64,000 nucleotides of DNA from Rhizophagus irregularis (taxonomy: Eukaryota; Glomeromycota; Glomeromycetes; Glomerales; Glomeraceae). This document shows positions 1-10,845 of the stretch, piece by piece. The number at the start of each line of letters is the position of its first letter. The first letter of the stretch is position 1. The notes under the pieces were generated by a model, which had not been told where the DNA came from, made no database searches, and saw nothing but the letters and a program-made list of their open reading frames with translations. The stretch is from NCBI RefSeq assembly GCF_026210795.1, contig NC_089447.1:2358501-2422500 (forward strand), written 5' to 3'. The position numbers were made by a program, and so were the translations under genes.

Positions 1-776
1 TCTTTTCCAGCATTCACCACATTTTTTTCTAGTTAAAAAATAATTTTATAATTACATTACTTTTATTTTAAATTATATTTTCTTTTATTTATTTATTTTT
101 TTTCCTAAAAACAAAGTAATAACAAAATAATTTTTTATCATCTAATTTTATTGGTTTAAATAATATTTTTATAGTATTTAAGATTAATACTTCAACTATT
201 TTTAAATAATTGCTGTAGGTCGCATTTATATCTGAAATATATAAATACCTTAAATGAAAAAAAATATAATATAAAATAATGAGTAGCTTAAATTTAAATC
301 ACGGGTTTTCAATCCAAAAATGGTGATTCTCAGGAGTAAAAATTTTTTCTTCAGATCGTGTAGAATTCCGAAAATTTCTTCATGCAAAACGATTCTTAGA
401 AAAAAAATGGATTCAATTTACATGACCACACCATGATGCAAAACACAGTAGCTTAAAAATACAATAAAATTATAAACTTTATTGTTATTTTATTTACAAG
501 CAATTTTATTTACAAGCAATTTTAATGTCTTTTAGTATTATTATTTTATGAATTATTATTTACAAGCAATTTTTAAATGTCTTTTAGGTAAAGCTGAAGA
601 ATTAATCATTATTTGTACTTTAAATTTTTCGAAAATATCATTTTGAAGTTGTTTAGTGTAGTACACAATTATATTAACGTATCAGTGTATACACCTAGAA
701 AAAAAACGGAACAAAAAATTAATTAAAAAAATACCAGTAATTAAACACACGTGTCATAGCATTTTTTTACTTACGT
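1..776. other. AT-rich sequence, no gene seen
   Basis: No open frame of useful length and no domain is visible on either strand. Around 490-560 a short stretch containing TTTACAAGCAATTTT occurs three times, a local duplication. The segment lies downstream of the minus-strand gene that ends at 777 and probably includes its 3' untranslated region. Confidence 0.5.
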
Positions 777-1890
777 TCACCCAATATGTTCATATACAAT
801 TCCATTTTCCACATACCATGCTTTATCTTCAATTGGGCGTTCTGGAACTTCTTCAAGAGAATCTCCAAGCGGATACGCCATTTGACTCATGTTGTCCCAG
901 AGAAAAACACGATCATAGCAGTCTAAAAATAACATTCCGTATTCGGTCTCTCCAATGTAGATTATATGGTCAAAGCCGAAATCTGCAACATCTGCTATAT
1001 AGTATTCTACTTCTTTAGGTTCAGTAACGGAGACACCCTTGATAAAGGTTGCAATTTGAAATCTAACGGATTTCTCAAATGTATCAACTACGATGAGGGA
1101 ATTGTTGTTACTGGGTGAATCGTTACCAGCAGATAAGAAGCAATTCGGATTAACACAAGATTGCAGATTGCACACGGCTTCTTGACAATCAATTGTTCTT
1201 GAAGGTTTATGGACAGGGTGAGAGTGAGCGTGTACAAGTCGACATGGTCTTGATACGATTTCATCTGTCCAATAATCGCCTGCCATGGAACCGACTCTGA
1301 GCAATTGCCCAAACCGTGTCTCAACGTCTTTAAGCTTTCTTGAGTTAGGACAATTCGGTAATCTGACTCCCATTGTAATGTCTGCATTGTTTGTGCTCTC
1401 GATTCTGCTACTTTTGAGTTCATCGGTGTTATACAACGAACTGAGGAACCCATCATGAATTTTACCTTTTGGTTCGCAATATAGTACGTCAAGTTCACGG
1501 TTGCTGGTCGAATTTTGTGATGTGGTTGTATTATCATCATACTCCTTGCTAAGAGTTCCAGACTTTTCACCAAATAATTTATTTTCGCATCTAAGTTCAT
1601 CTCCTCCGGAGGTTGATAAGTATAGGTCCAGAGGAGACATCAAGCGTCCCAAAAGGTATGGATTAATATTTGACCAAACTCTTCCAAGATGATTACTTTC
1701 CCTTTCTCGTCGTAAGGTGTGTATATGTTGTGCGTCCTATATAAAATACATTTTTAATTTGTTCAACCATTTTTTTTACTCCGTCTTCTTACCTGAATGG
1801 AACCACAAATTTCGAAATCAGATCTTGTTGCCATTCTTCGTTTAAATTTTCTTGCCAACTAACTGTACGGACTAGACAAATACTGAGAGA
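777..1890 (-). CDS. Hypothetical protein, two exons seen, probable frameshift
   Basis: I do not recognise the family. A long exon runs from an acceptor near 1729 to the TGA at 777-779. A preceding exon ends at a GTAAG donor near 1793, with a further possible acceptor near 1888. The 3' part reads as normal protein, for example the motif FLWDNMSQMAYPLGDSLEE close to the C-terminus. In the 5' part a different frame looks better: SWQENLNEEWQQDLISKF, then YTPYDEKGKVIILEEFG, ending in TGA about 1637. The two frames would join with one extra base in the TTTTGGG run (plus-strand cccaaaa, about 1648-1654). An uninterrupted alternative starts at an ATG near 1834 (MATRSDFEICGSIQ) and stays in the 3' frame. 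No signal peptide or membrane segment is evident. It may be a decaying gene, a sequence error or a normal gene with the alternative start. Confidence 0.45.
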
Positions 1891-1989
1891 TATAAATAAA
1901 CTGGTGATTGATTACAATATTTTAGTCTTATATGATAAGGATTTACATATGATTTACATATGTGTGTGTCATTATTATTACGTAATCTA

Positions 1990-2320
1990 CGGTTTACCTT
2001 TTATGGGTGTAGTCTGTTAAATTGCCCATTTTTCAAATGACTTCTCATACTTTTTCATAGTAAAATCGATGTCATTTAATATTATTTGATGTCATTTCAA
2101 CGTCCATTGACAACACTGTCTAGGAATACTTCAAGAGGAAAAATTCCATTATCTTACAAATGCATCTTTTTTGTCCATCACGAACTTGTTGTTTTTTGAC
2201 ATCTTATGCCATCTAGTGCTATGAAACCGATGTTGATCCCCTTGCACCTCCAATGCAATTTGATATTGTTGAAAGAAAGCATCAAGCTCTAATCCAGCAG
2301 ACTTCGTAATATTGATCTGA
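1990..2320 (-). pseudogene. Fragment of a nuclease-like repeat family
   Basis: The minus strand encodes LELDAFFQQYQIALEVQG followed by DQHRFHS and a basic stretch, then, after frameshifts and stops, a piece reading DNGIFPLEVF. This pattern (an acidic strand, E-V-Q-G-x-Q-H, then K/R-rich sequence and a hydrophobic strand ending in LEV) matches my recollection of a large family of glomeromycotan proteins with a restriction-endonuclease-like core. Here it is broken by at least one in-frame TAA and two frame changes, and no start is present. Family assignment is from memory and was not tested by a search. Confidence 0.4.
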
Positions 2321-2798
2321 TATAATAAGGACCCCCAAAGAATATATATTTTGAGATATAACTAATATTAACAATAAGAATCATGAAAAAGAGATTGTAA
2401 TTAGTATAAAAAGAAAGACATTATAAAAAATGTAATCAAGTTGGTCATTATGCTTCATGATATCCAAATAATTAACTAAAAATAAATTGTGAATTTTTTC
2501 TTTATTAATAAAAATATATATCTTTTAAATATCAAATAAATAAATCTAATAATTAATTAGTATTGGCTACTTTATATATTAAAACTATTTTATTTAGAAT
2601 TTAAAAATCAAATAAATATAATGCCATATAATAAGATTTTCAATTTTTTTATACAGGTAAAATCACCTGATTTTTAATAAATAGAATATGAAATATAATT
2701 TCTTAATTTATTTAATTACCAGTCCGTCACTCAACAGTATAAAATTAATTTGTAAATCCGCGTGTTCAATTATCCTGAGCTGAGCAAATATCTGGGAA

Positions 2799-3011
2799 TT
2801 ACAAATTAATAGACTGGAAGGCTCTGGACATCCTGCGAAATTCATCCTGAGTATATGAAAGATCCAAAGATTTTAGACAGCCTATGAAATTAATTCTGAG
2901 TACTTGACTTAAAAAGTTAAGGGACCGGAAGACTTTAGACTCTAAGAAATTCACCTTAAATATTATATTGGGATAAGATATCTTAATAATACCATGATCA
3001 TGTTTAAACAT
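2799..3011 (-). other. Short imperfect repeats, possible LRR gene remnant
   Basis: A 70-codon minus-strand frame contains leucine-rich pieces such as GCLKSLDLSYTQ. At DNA level a motif close to GAAATTCATCCTGAG recurs near 2837, 2886 and 2946. This could be a scrap of an F-box/LRR gene, a class I recall as abundant in these fungi, but there are too few units to be sure. No start or stop context supports an intact gene. Confidence 0.2.
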
Positions 3012-3441
3012 TGGTGTGTATTAATATTCATATGGCGTATAGCCATTTTTTATACGAATTAATAGTTTTCTTTTAATATTATGAGCAGAATTTAAGAACT
3101 GATCATGATCACAGAGTGTATTAAGATGGAAATATTTTACGTACAAATAACTAAGTTTATATTCCCATAATTTACATACATCAAGGTACTTATTAAATTT
3201 GTCATTATTACGAGAATCATTATATACATATAGAAGAATATTATCACGAATGCCAGGAATCTTAATAAACTCTATTTTTCTTTTTTTCTGAATAACACAT
3301 ATAGATACGGCATTCTATAAACTATTTACTCTGGTGCAACTCCTATAGTGGTCTTTCCTCTAAGGAAGGTAAAGAAAATTTCAAGTAGTTCAGATATTTC
3401 TAAGGTATGGTACATATTCCTCTCAGTATTCAGAAATTAGT
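3012..3441. other. Spacer without recognisable gene
   Basis: AT-rich sequence with scattered stops in all frames. A short open stretch around 3330-3440 could be a decayed 5' part of the pseudogene that follows, but nothing diagnostic is visible. Confidence 0.35.
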
Positions 3442-3478
3442 CTAATTATTGAGAAAAAAAAAAATATGATAATAATGA

Positions 3479-4531
3479 ATGGAAGCTGAAAGTAAGAAAG
3501 ATACATCCAATAATTTACTTAGCGATCCAGGAGAAACAATCAAAGCATTTGAGAAAAGTTTGAAGGGACTAGAAAACATGCTAAAGTTGCTAAAATCTGA
3601 TATTAATAAACTGTTACTGTTTGATGTTGCCAATTCTGTTCTACCATACAATTCGCCCAAAACTAGTCTGAGGAAGTGATCACCAGTCTGGATCAGTGAT
3701 TATCAGCTCGAAAGAATTTCTGAGCCATGCACAGCGCCTTCGGCCAAATTGTGCGACAGATAAATTGATCACAATGCAGGTCTGTGCGATAGAGGAATTT
3801 CTCACATATTAAGCGAAAATAAATTATATTAACTTCCTATTCTTATTTTTTTCCCAAACAAATGTAACCGAAGAAAGAAAAAAATGTCAAAAGCAAATAG
3901 TGCCAACAAAAGCATATGTTATAAAAGCTAGTGGACCCACAAATCCAAGATCACTAGTAGTAACGAAGCCATGCGTTGCAAGTATATTTCGGCTATTCTT
4001 TACGCTTCGCTCTATATTGCCAAAAGAATAACAGATAAAAAGCTTACCTTAGCACCTCAGCTCAAAATCGTTGAAGAAAAAGGTACTGGCCAAGTTGACT
4101 ACGCAATCAAAGTCCTCGAGGAACTTCTTTGCATCATGAAAGGAAAGCTACATCAAGTGGTTATAGGTTTCGCTCAGAATCTAGTCCAATGTGAAAGTGC
4201 TCTACAAGTTAATAAAAGAATAGGAAACGTAAATCAGGTGAAGCGTTTAGGGAAGACTTTGACTATATCTATGAAATCATTACAATAGCCTTAGAATAGT
4301 ATTTTATTCTTTTCGCTTCAGATGGAATATCGAGTACGAGCAAGGATCCCCTCAATATTCAATTTTCAGAATCTGCTTTGAAGGAAGGATCGGAAGAAGA
4401 AAAAGATTTGCATAAAAATGTGAAGTGGGTTATAGAGGTCATTGTTAGGCTGTTGAAAGATAGTTGAAGTCAGTGGATGAAAGACCTGATAGGAAGAAGG
4501 CTAGGATAGAGGAATATTGTTCGAAAAAATA
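3479..4531 (+). pseudogene. Decayed CRN-like / PD-(D/E)XK-fold repeat protein
   Basis: The first open part (3479-3679) gives a helical start, MEAESKKDTSNNLLSDPGE, with a leucine-rich helix. After several stops the C-terminal half is clear from 3971: TLAPQLKIVEEKGTGQVDYA, then GFAQNLVQCESALQ, then (other frame, 4240 on) DYIYEIITIALE, an in-frame TAG where tryptophan is expected, and SDGISSTSKDPLNIQFSESA. One more frame change at about 4463 leads to the end RKKARIEEYCSKK. The G-x-V-D-Y-A-I ... T-E-x-K arrangement is typical of a nuclease-fold domain found in many Rhizophagus repeat genes. Here the expected TEGK reads MKGK, so the catalytic glutamate is lost. At least two frameshifts and several stops make this a pseudogene. 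The family name rests on memory of similar proteins. Confidence 0.55.
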
Positions 4532-4793
4532 ATTGTATAGACGTCATATATTACGGGCAATGTCCTGAACTTTGTAATTATTTTTGCATGTATTAATAAA
4601 AAATTTTTTTTGAGCAAAACCCGTTAACATTATTAACAAGTTAACAGAATGACATACTTATTTTACCAATTTTCAACAATTACAATCTATTCTGTAGTAA
4701 AAATAAGATAGATATTACTGAACTCGATTCCGTAATGCCAATGTAATAGATAATTTTTATAACAACAATTTAATTCCCTGCCTTCGAGTGTAA

Positions 4794-5027
4794 GTGAGAA
4801 GTCATTGGAGGGTAAAGTGTTATAAGAAAAGCGATTCTGATGAAATAAGGCGATGTTTCGAATATACTGATGACTGGATTGAGTTCACAATTATTTTCGA
4901 CCAAAGGAAAGCGTTCCCTAACTCAGATGCTAGGAGATCGGTTTTAGTTCTAGCATGTTGGCTAATATCGAAAAAACCTTTAAAAACTAACCACCTCAAT
5001 AGTTTTACGAATGATAGCAGTGGTTAA
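4794..5027 (+). CDS. Short hypothetical ORF (77 codons)
   Basis: The open frame begins with ATG at 4794 and contains the polar, charged stretch YKKSDSDEIRRCFEYTDDWI followed by a more hydrophobic part with VLVLACWLI. It lies between two pseudogene fragments, and no splice partner was found. The composition is protein-like, but no family is recognised. It may be a genuine small gene, one exon of a larger one, or another repeat fragment. Confidence 0.25.
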   Translation: MRSHWRVKCYKKSDSDEIRRCFEYTDDWIEFTIIFDQRKAFPNSDARRSVLVLACWLISKKPLKTNHLNSFTNDSSG

Positions 5028-5250
5028 GTAGTAATAATTAGATAGGCAAGCCCACAGAAAAGGGACTGTCATTTAACAAGTTCGCTTTATAACTATTTCG
5101 CTTATACAAGGTTACAACATTATTCACATTTATTTCAATGATATTATTGTTACATCGGATTATAATATTTTACATAATAGTATAAAAAAATTGCAATTAA
5201 TCGCAGAATTTTATATCCTTTTTATATTATACTTCTGAAAGAAAGACAGC

Positions 5251-5618
5251 TCAATTAATGCACCTAGGGTGAGTTCTCCTTGAAAGCGATTCCCTCAATA
5301 ATTGCACGTCTGTTTTATTGAGCCGTTGATTGATTCTTCCTTCCATCTTATTATTGATCTGTTTCTCCAGTCTTTCCTCCATTTTACCAACTGAACTTTC
5401 CACCGCTTTCCAGACTCCAATGACAGAGCCACTTCCAACACCCAAAACTGTAGCGTAAGTGTGTACATTTTTGGGGTTCACTAATTTTTAATAGTAAAAA
5501 TTAATATTATATTTACATCTTCAATAAATTTTATTACAACACTATACATACTCTTAAACAATGCTTCCGCTTTGGTAGATGAACTAGAAGAAAAATTCCT
5601 AATAATATGTTGATACAT
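5251..5618 (-). CDS. Small two-exon protein, possible mitochondrial membrane protein
   Basis: Two exons, 5552-5618 and 5251-5480, join in frame over a 71-nt intron with a GTATGT donor and TTAG acceptor, giving 98 residues. The N-terminus MYQHIIRNFSSSSSTKAEAL is basic, serine-rich and free of acids at its start, as in mitochondrial presequences. Residues about 30-48 (TYATVLGVGSGSVIGVWKAV) form a glycine-rich segment that could span a membrane. The remainder, GKMEERLEKQINNKMEGRIN, is a charged helix likely to form a coiled coil. The function is unknown. The joined frame and regular intron favour a real gene, although it sits among decayed repeats. Confidence 0.5.
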
Positions 5619-5639
5619 AACATGATGGAAAAAATGAAA

Positions 5640-6345
5640 ATTTTTAGAGAATGAAAGTTGAGATAGTAGAGTGTATATATACTAGATGGCTAAAAAAATT
5701 CCAATACTGCAAAACTTCTCTGACTGTTGTAAGAAAAGAATATAACCGATTCCTCCTCCAGAATCGATAGATCTTATAACAGGTGTAAATCAAAGAGCAC
5801 TTGTAAAATTGTTTTTTGATCAATTTTATACATATCGGCTAATCAACCAACCTAAGGTAGCGGGTACGACGTATATTTAGCCAATGATCTACATATAGAT
5901 TTATACCTAAAAAGGAAAGGCCTATGGGCAAATAAGATGTGTCAGGTGCGTTGATTGATTAGCATTCCAAAAATTGGCCGATTAATTAATATGCGGTTTT
6001 TTCAGATCGTTAAATCACTCACGATCTACCGCAGTATGAAGGAGGTTAGCAAACGAAGACTTTATTAGCACCATGGAAGGAAACTTTCACTGGAGCTTCA
6101 CCATTTTATGGAATGTATGCTAGATAATGAAAAGAAACCACTTTTCAAGCTGTCGAAGCTCTTATTTGTTGTATATAAAATGAGAATATGAAAGACAAGC
6201 AAATAAAAGTCCTTGGTCATATTTTATGGTTATTGAAAGAGGCATAGAAGTCAGTAGAAGCTTCTCAAACTGAAGTAAGAAGGGTAAGATTAATGGGCAA
6301 TCTTGCAGGAAAATTGAATTAGAATCCTGACTTCCTGTTTTTCTA
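5640..6345 (+). pseudogene. Second, more decayed copy of the CRN-like repeat family
   Basis: Most of this stretch has stops in all frames. Between about 6060 and 6320 a plus-strand trace reads LLAPWKETFTGASPFYGMYA, then FQAVEALICCI, then KDKQIKVLGHILWLLKEA, TAG and KSVEASQTEVRRVRL. The last piece corresponds to the C-terminal part of the pseudogene at 3479-4531 (IVRLLKDS ... KSVDERPDRKKAR). The two therefore look like relatives, this one far more eroded. The assignment depends only on this C-terminal similarity. Confidence 0.35.
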
Positions 6346-6499
6346 GGTGAAAAAAATATATATTTTTATTTGCCATAAAACATTATGTATCATGGGCTAG
6401 TTCCAAACTTTGTATTTATTTTTTATCTTGTATTAATAAAGCTTGTCTTTACATTTGCAACATAACATTGAATATTTCCTATTGTATAAAAATATTAAT

Positions 6500-6995
6500 A
6501 ACCATGTAATCCAAGCTTAAAGTATTGAAACAGTGCATCACTGAGCTTGAGGCTGAGAATGTGAAATTGAGACAAATTATTGAGGAAAATGCCAGGTATG
6601 ATGCTGAGAATTCTGAATAAAGAGCCAGAATAGAAGAGTTAGAGAAGAATAGTGCAAATATTTTGGCAGAGAATACTGAGCTTAAGGCTAGGGTTGCGAA
6701 ATTAGAATAAGATTCTAAACAGCTACAGAATGATTCACATTTTGAAGAAGCAGTCACCATACCAGAGTCTGTAGCAGTCAAGCTCAGTGGAAAAAATTGT
6801 GTAGTACCAGAGGTAGTAACGGTACCTGCCAGCTCTAAATCATCGCAGAAGAAAGAGATGAATAATTTCTTGAATGAGGCACATAAGAAAAGCGTTAGTG
6901 ATGGAATAAGGCGATGCAATAAAGAGAAAAAACTTAAAAAAAGTAGAGCAGAATCTCTTAAACAAAGGTACCAGAATTCTTTAGAACAATACTAA
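6500..6995 (+). pseudogene. Coiled-coil repeat-family protein, broken by stops
   Basis: The plus strand encodes an almost complete heptad-rich protein: SKLKVLKQCITELEAENVKL, NARYDAENSE, RARIEELEKNSANILAENTE, LKARVAKLE and a C-terminal basic part KEMNNFLNEAHKKSV ... RRCNKEKKLKKSRAESLKQR, ending with TAA at 6993-6995. Three TAA codons interrupt it: one directly after the putative start ATG, one after NSE and one after KLE. I recall many intact proteins of this style (ELEAENAELKARVAKLEQ) dispersed in R. irregularis. The leucines and glutamates of the heptads are preserved, so decay is recent. Function is unknown. The long frame on the opposite strand (6479-6919) is only its shadow. Confidence 0.6.
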
Positions 6996-7004
6996 CATGT
7001 ACGG

Positions 7005-9830
7005 TCAGTTAGTTTTTTTTAGTATATCAGACTCCGATTGGATGCAATTAACTTCTGACTTAAATATCTCTCTCTGGAACTTATAAATCGAAAGAGGTAC
7101 AGTAATTACTTTACCTTTATACAATAAATTAAACTCCCACTTAGCAATAGGCTCCCATCCAGTACGATCAAGCTAAGGTATCCCTAACAATATTCAGGGT
7201 TTACCATTACTGGGAAATCTTCAGAAATTGTACAACTATTATCATCCTGACCAACTATAACCAAAATATTATAAGACAAATCAATAGAATCTAGAGAATT
7301 ATTTCACCACTTAACAGGAGGCTTTTTATTTTTATTGATTTCTGCACCCAGTAACTTTATAAGACCTTTTGAGAGGACTGAGCAATTGGCGTCACTATCA
7401 ATCAATGCGGAAGGCACTTGTACAATTTTTCTTAATGGTGAACTGATTTTGCAATGAATGATAGCTACATTATTAGGTATAATTTTTCAGATGAAATTAA
7501 TTTCCATAGGATTTGGCCATGAAATAGCTGGTCCTATTAACTGGTTCATTTGTATAGATTATGGTTGCTAGGCATTTTGTGGCAAACTTGTTTGCTGAGG
7601 AACAATTCAAACTAGATTTGTAATTGGTTGTAAAATTTGAGTAAATACTATAGTAATCCCATTCCAGAACTTTTCACATTCCTTTTCTGAGAAATTTGAA
7701 ACATAATAGCTTAAGATAAGATCTTTTAAGTCTATAAATTCCGCATTGATCATATTCCAAGTATTAATTGAAACTTTTTTAAGCTGAGCACAGACAAAAG
7801 AATCAACCATTAACTATAAAATAGCAAAAAATGCATTTAGGATAATATTATCCATAGGAATCTTAAGTGACTTAGTATTTTTACTGCTTTTTTAGTGAAG
7901 TGTAAGCTCAAAGGAGAGATTTTACTAGTTTTTTTACTAGAAGTCTTCTTGTGCTTTTTTGAGCCTTTGGTATTAAAAGAAGTTACTTTTTTTTTGTGGT
8001 ATTGACTTTACATTCTTCTTCACTTTCAGAATTACTAGAGCTACTTGACTCACTTTTAGATGATTTGAAAGCTATTTCTTCACCATGGACTAGAGCATTG
8101 GTCTCAAGTTTATCTTTACTAGATGTTGCATCATCATCATTACTGCTAGACTCTGAAAAGGATTCATCAGAAATTGTATAGGAGTTAATTCGCTTAGAGC
8201 TATATGATTTTTTCTTCTTTTTCTTAGATTTAGTTTTAGATGCAAACTTAGATTTTCCTCCAGTCATTTTCTTACAAGTAGTACTAGCAATCTTTTTTAC
8301 ATCTTTAGCCATCTTTATTTGATTGATACGAAAGTGTTGCAATTCACTGCAGGCTTGCATCTTTTAATGACGGGATCATCATTTTCATTAAGGATTGCAT
8401 CATATTTTTTATAACTTCTTGAAAAAAGCAATCTGAATGAATCTGATCAGCTTTTTTCTTACCAAGATCAGACTTTTTAGTTAAAGTCTTTTTAGCCTGC
8501 TTCATAGCAACTAATAATTATCTAACTGCTTCAATATTAAAATTGAACTGTATATTTGTGATTATTTTGGCCTGGGATTGTTTTTCTCTAGAAATCATTC
8601 ACTCTTCTACAAGCTTTTTAATATCTGTATCTGTATAATGTCCAGGTTGTATAATAGATGGTTGAGCAATTGAAAAAGATGATAGTGTATCTGCTTGCTT
8701 CTGAATTAATATAAATTTTTCTGTTTCTACTAGAGTTTTTGTAATATTTTCTAAAGTATTATGAAATTTAGCCATCATACGAATATTATATTGATTTGTA
8801 GGATTTAAGCCATAAATAACTTACTTTTGTATATGTTCAGAAGTCATCTTTGCAATTCTACCAATCCTTTTAATATGATTAACAAACTGCTCTATTAGCA
8901 TAGATCCTTGTGCAAGTTGGCCAAATACTGCCATTTGTTTTTAGTCATTCAGTTAATTGTTGTATAGTTAGTTGCAAATCACTAAAGCTTTTGGCCTATC
9001 TTAATACCAGGCGCAATTGTAACTGTGAGAAGTTCTTCTCCTGCATTTAAAGCTACTGAAACATTCACTGTAAGTTTTTTACCTGCAATAGACCAATCTT
9101 CATTAAATGTACTGGTGGAAATTAAATTAACTCCAGTTGCAATTTCTACACCAACTTTACCAATTTCTGTGATTGCCTTATTTTAGAATTCACCAGCAGT
9201 ATTTAAACCACCAATTTAATTTCCAGCATTACCAACACCTAATGTTCAAATAGCATTTAAATTAGCTACTTCTAAATTGTCTGAAAGATTAATACACTTC
9301 CAGTTTTTATTTTTAAGATTGGTTTTATATTATGTTAATACTATCTTAGATATAGCATTTCCAAATAAAAGATCTATTTTCGCTCTGCCAGCTATTTCAT
9401 CTGCATCAGGTGCAAAATTTATTTGATTTGCTATTACATTTTTCTGAAAATCTCTAAGCCATTCTTCTGAATTCTTTCCTAAAAGATCCTTAAAAAGTTT
9501 AACCCCATATCCTATTATTCTTACTTATTGGTTATTATTAGGCAAATTATTTTGAAGTACTAAAATTTGTTACTGTAAGTTAAAAATATTTTGCCAGGAA
9601 TTTCTATATTGACTCTTTTAATTTTAAGCCTGCTGAATAGTATATGTATAACATCTTTTCTAGTGTTCTGTATCAGTATTATAATGTACAATTATTTTAT
9701 AAGCATTTTTTCTACTATGCTTATCCCATTATCTTTGAATATTATTTAGTATTTCAGCTAGTCTATTCTAAGTTAAATCCCAATTCTATATAATTTTACT
9801 CTAGTTATTTGAAGTTTTGCTAAATATTAA
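7005..9830 (-). mobile_element. Degraded retroelement: gag-like region and aspartic protease
   Basis: Reading leftwards, a gag-like region is visible first (about 9640-8960), with EEWLRDFQKNVIANQI, AGRAKIDLLFGNAISKIVL and NLKNKNWKCI, broken by several stops. A lysine/serine-rich low-complexity stretch follows (7983-8360). The last part (about 7470-7010) is a retropepsin-like domain: VPSALIDSDANCSVLSKGLI corresponds to the usual LIDSGA active-site loop with Gly replaced by Asp. Then comes LDRTGWEPIAKWEFNLLYKG in a shifted frame, and the end QSESDILKKTN. Frameshifts and stops leave no intact product. No reverse transcriptase and no LTRs were found, so the element class is uncertain. Confidence 0.55.
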
Positions 9831-9856
9831 ATATGATTTTACTCTAAATAAAGTGA

Positions 9857-10845
9857 ATGATTAATTCAAAAAACAGGCTATATGCCAGATATATAAATCT
9901 TGTTCTACTAAATATATTTCCTAAGCAAGTTTTACTTCTATTACTACTTCTAATAAAGTCCACTAGGCAGATGTTCTCTATATGCCTTATGATTATGCCT
10001 TATGATAAGATAGATCAGATTACATATCTTTTTTATTTTAATATTGTAGATGTGACTTTAAGATATAAAGCATCTATTTCTATTGGTACATATAGTGTCA
10101 AGAATAGGTAGGAAACTTAACTTTAAAGATTATTGTTAAGGTTATTGAGAAGATTTATAATAATTCTGAGTGTCCTTTTGTCTAGCTGAAAGTTTTTTTT
10201 AACAGATAAGGGTCCAGAATTTAAGAGTGATTGTGAAAAATTATTGAGAAAGCATGGTGTAAAAATTCAGAAAGCCAAGTCTAAACCCACTATAGGTATT
10301 GTTAAAAGGTATAACTGCACCTTAGTTGAAAAACTATTTTCTTCTTAAAATGGTTCTAATCTTTCGACTTTACATTTAAATAAACGATTCAGAGTTTGGA
10401 TGAAAAATTTGCTTATTGTTATTGAATATATTAATAATTCTATCATATGCCAGTTTGATATTTCTTCAGCTATGGCAATAGAAAAAGAAAAGGCCTTTAT
10501 TAAGTCTTCTTCTCCTTATAATGGACCTATAGGATTTAATAAAGAAAAGCTTTCTAGTGATATATATTCTTGTAAGATATTTAATAGATACTTGTGAGTT
10601 AAAGGGTAATATCATGCTGGAGATTTGAATTGATCCTCACATATTTATTATATCTGTCAATTTATGGTGCAAAAAAAATCAGCCAGTCTTATACTGACTA
10701 GAAGAATTCTCCTTTGAGCTAGTTGATAATAATGATTATATGATCAAACATCCTGAAAGATCCTTTATAAGAGAAGAATTAATGCCTATTTTGTTAGACA
10801 CTGAGTTACCATCCAGTAAGCTTTTACAAATTGAAAAAGTCTTCT
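9857..10845 (+). mobile_element. Degraded integrase (rve/DDE) fragment
   Basis: The plus strand carries a recognisable retroviral-type integrase core, interrupted by stops: DKIDQITYLFYFNIVDVTLR, then TDKGPEFKSDCEKLLRKHGV (second catalytic Asp in TDKGPEF), then PTIGIVKRYNCTLVEKLF. In relatives this last motif is GIVERYN, so the catalytic Glu appears to be Lys. Downstream pieces KNLLIVIEYINNSIICQF, SPYNGPIGFNKEKLSS and PERSFIREELMPILLDTELP match the C-terminal tail I associate with abundant R. irregularis integrases. In-frame TAA/TAG codons and at least one frame change make it non-functional. It points away from the gag/protease remnant next to it. Confidence 0.65.

Noticed and set aside
1088-1600. 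170-codon minus-strand frame overlapping the hypothetical gene
   Set aside because: It is offset from the frame with the protein-like C-terminus and reads less naturally. It was kept only as a hint for the frameshift question.
6479-6919. 146-codon open frame on the minus strand
   Set aside because: It is the antisense shadow of the heptad-rich coiled-coil pseudogene on the plus strand; its serine/phenylalanine composition is the usual product of reading Glu/Lys codons backwards.
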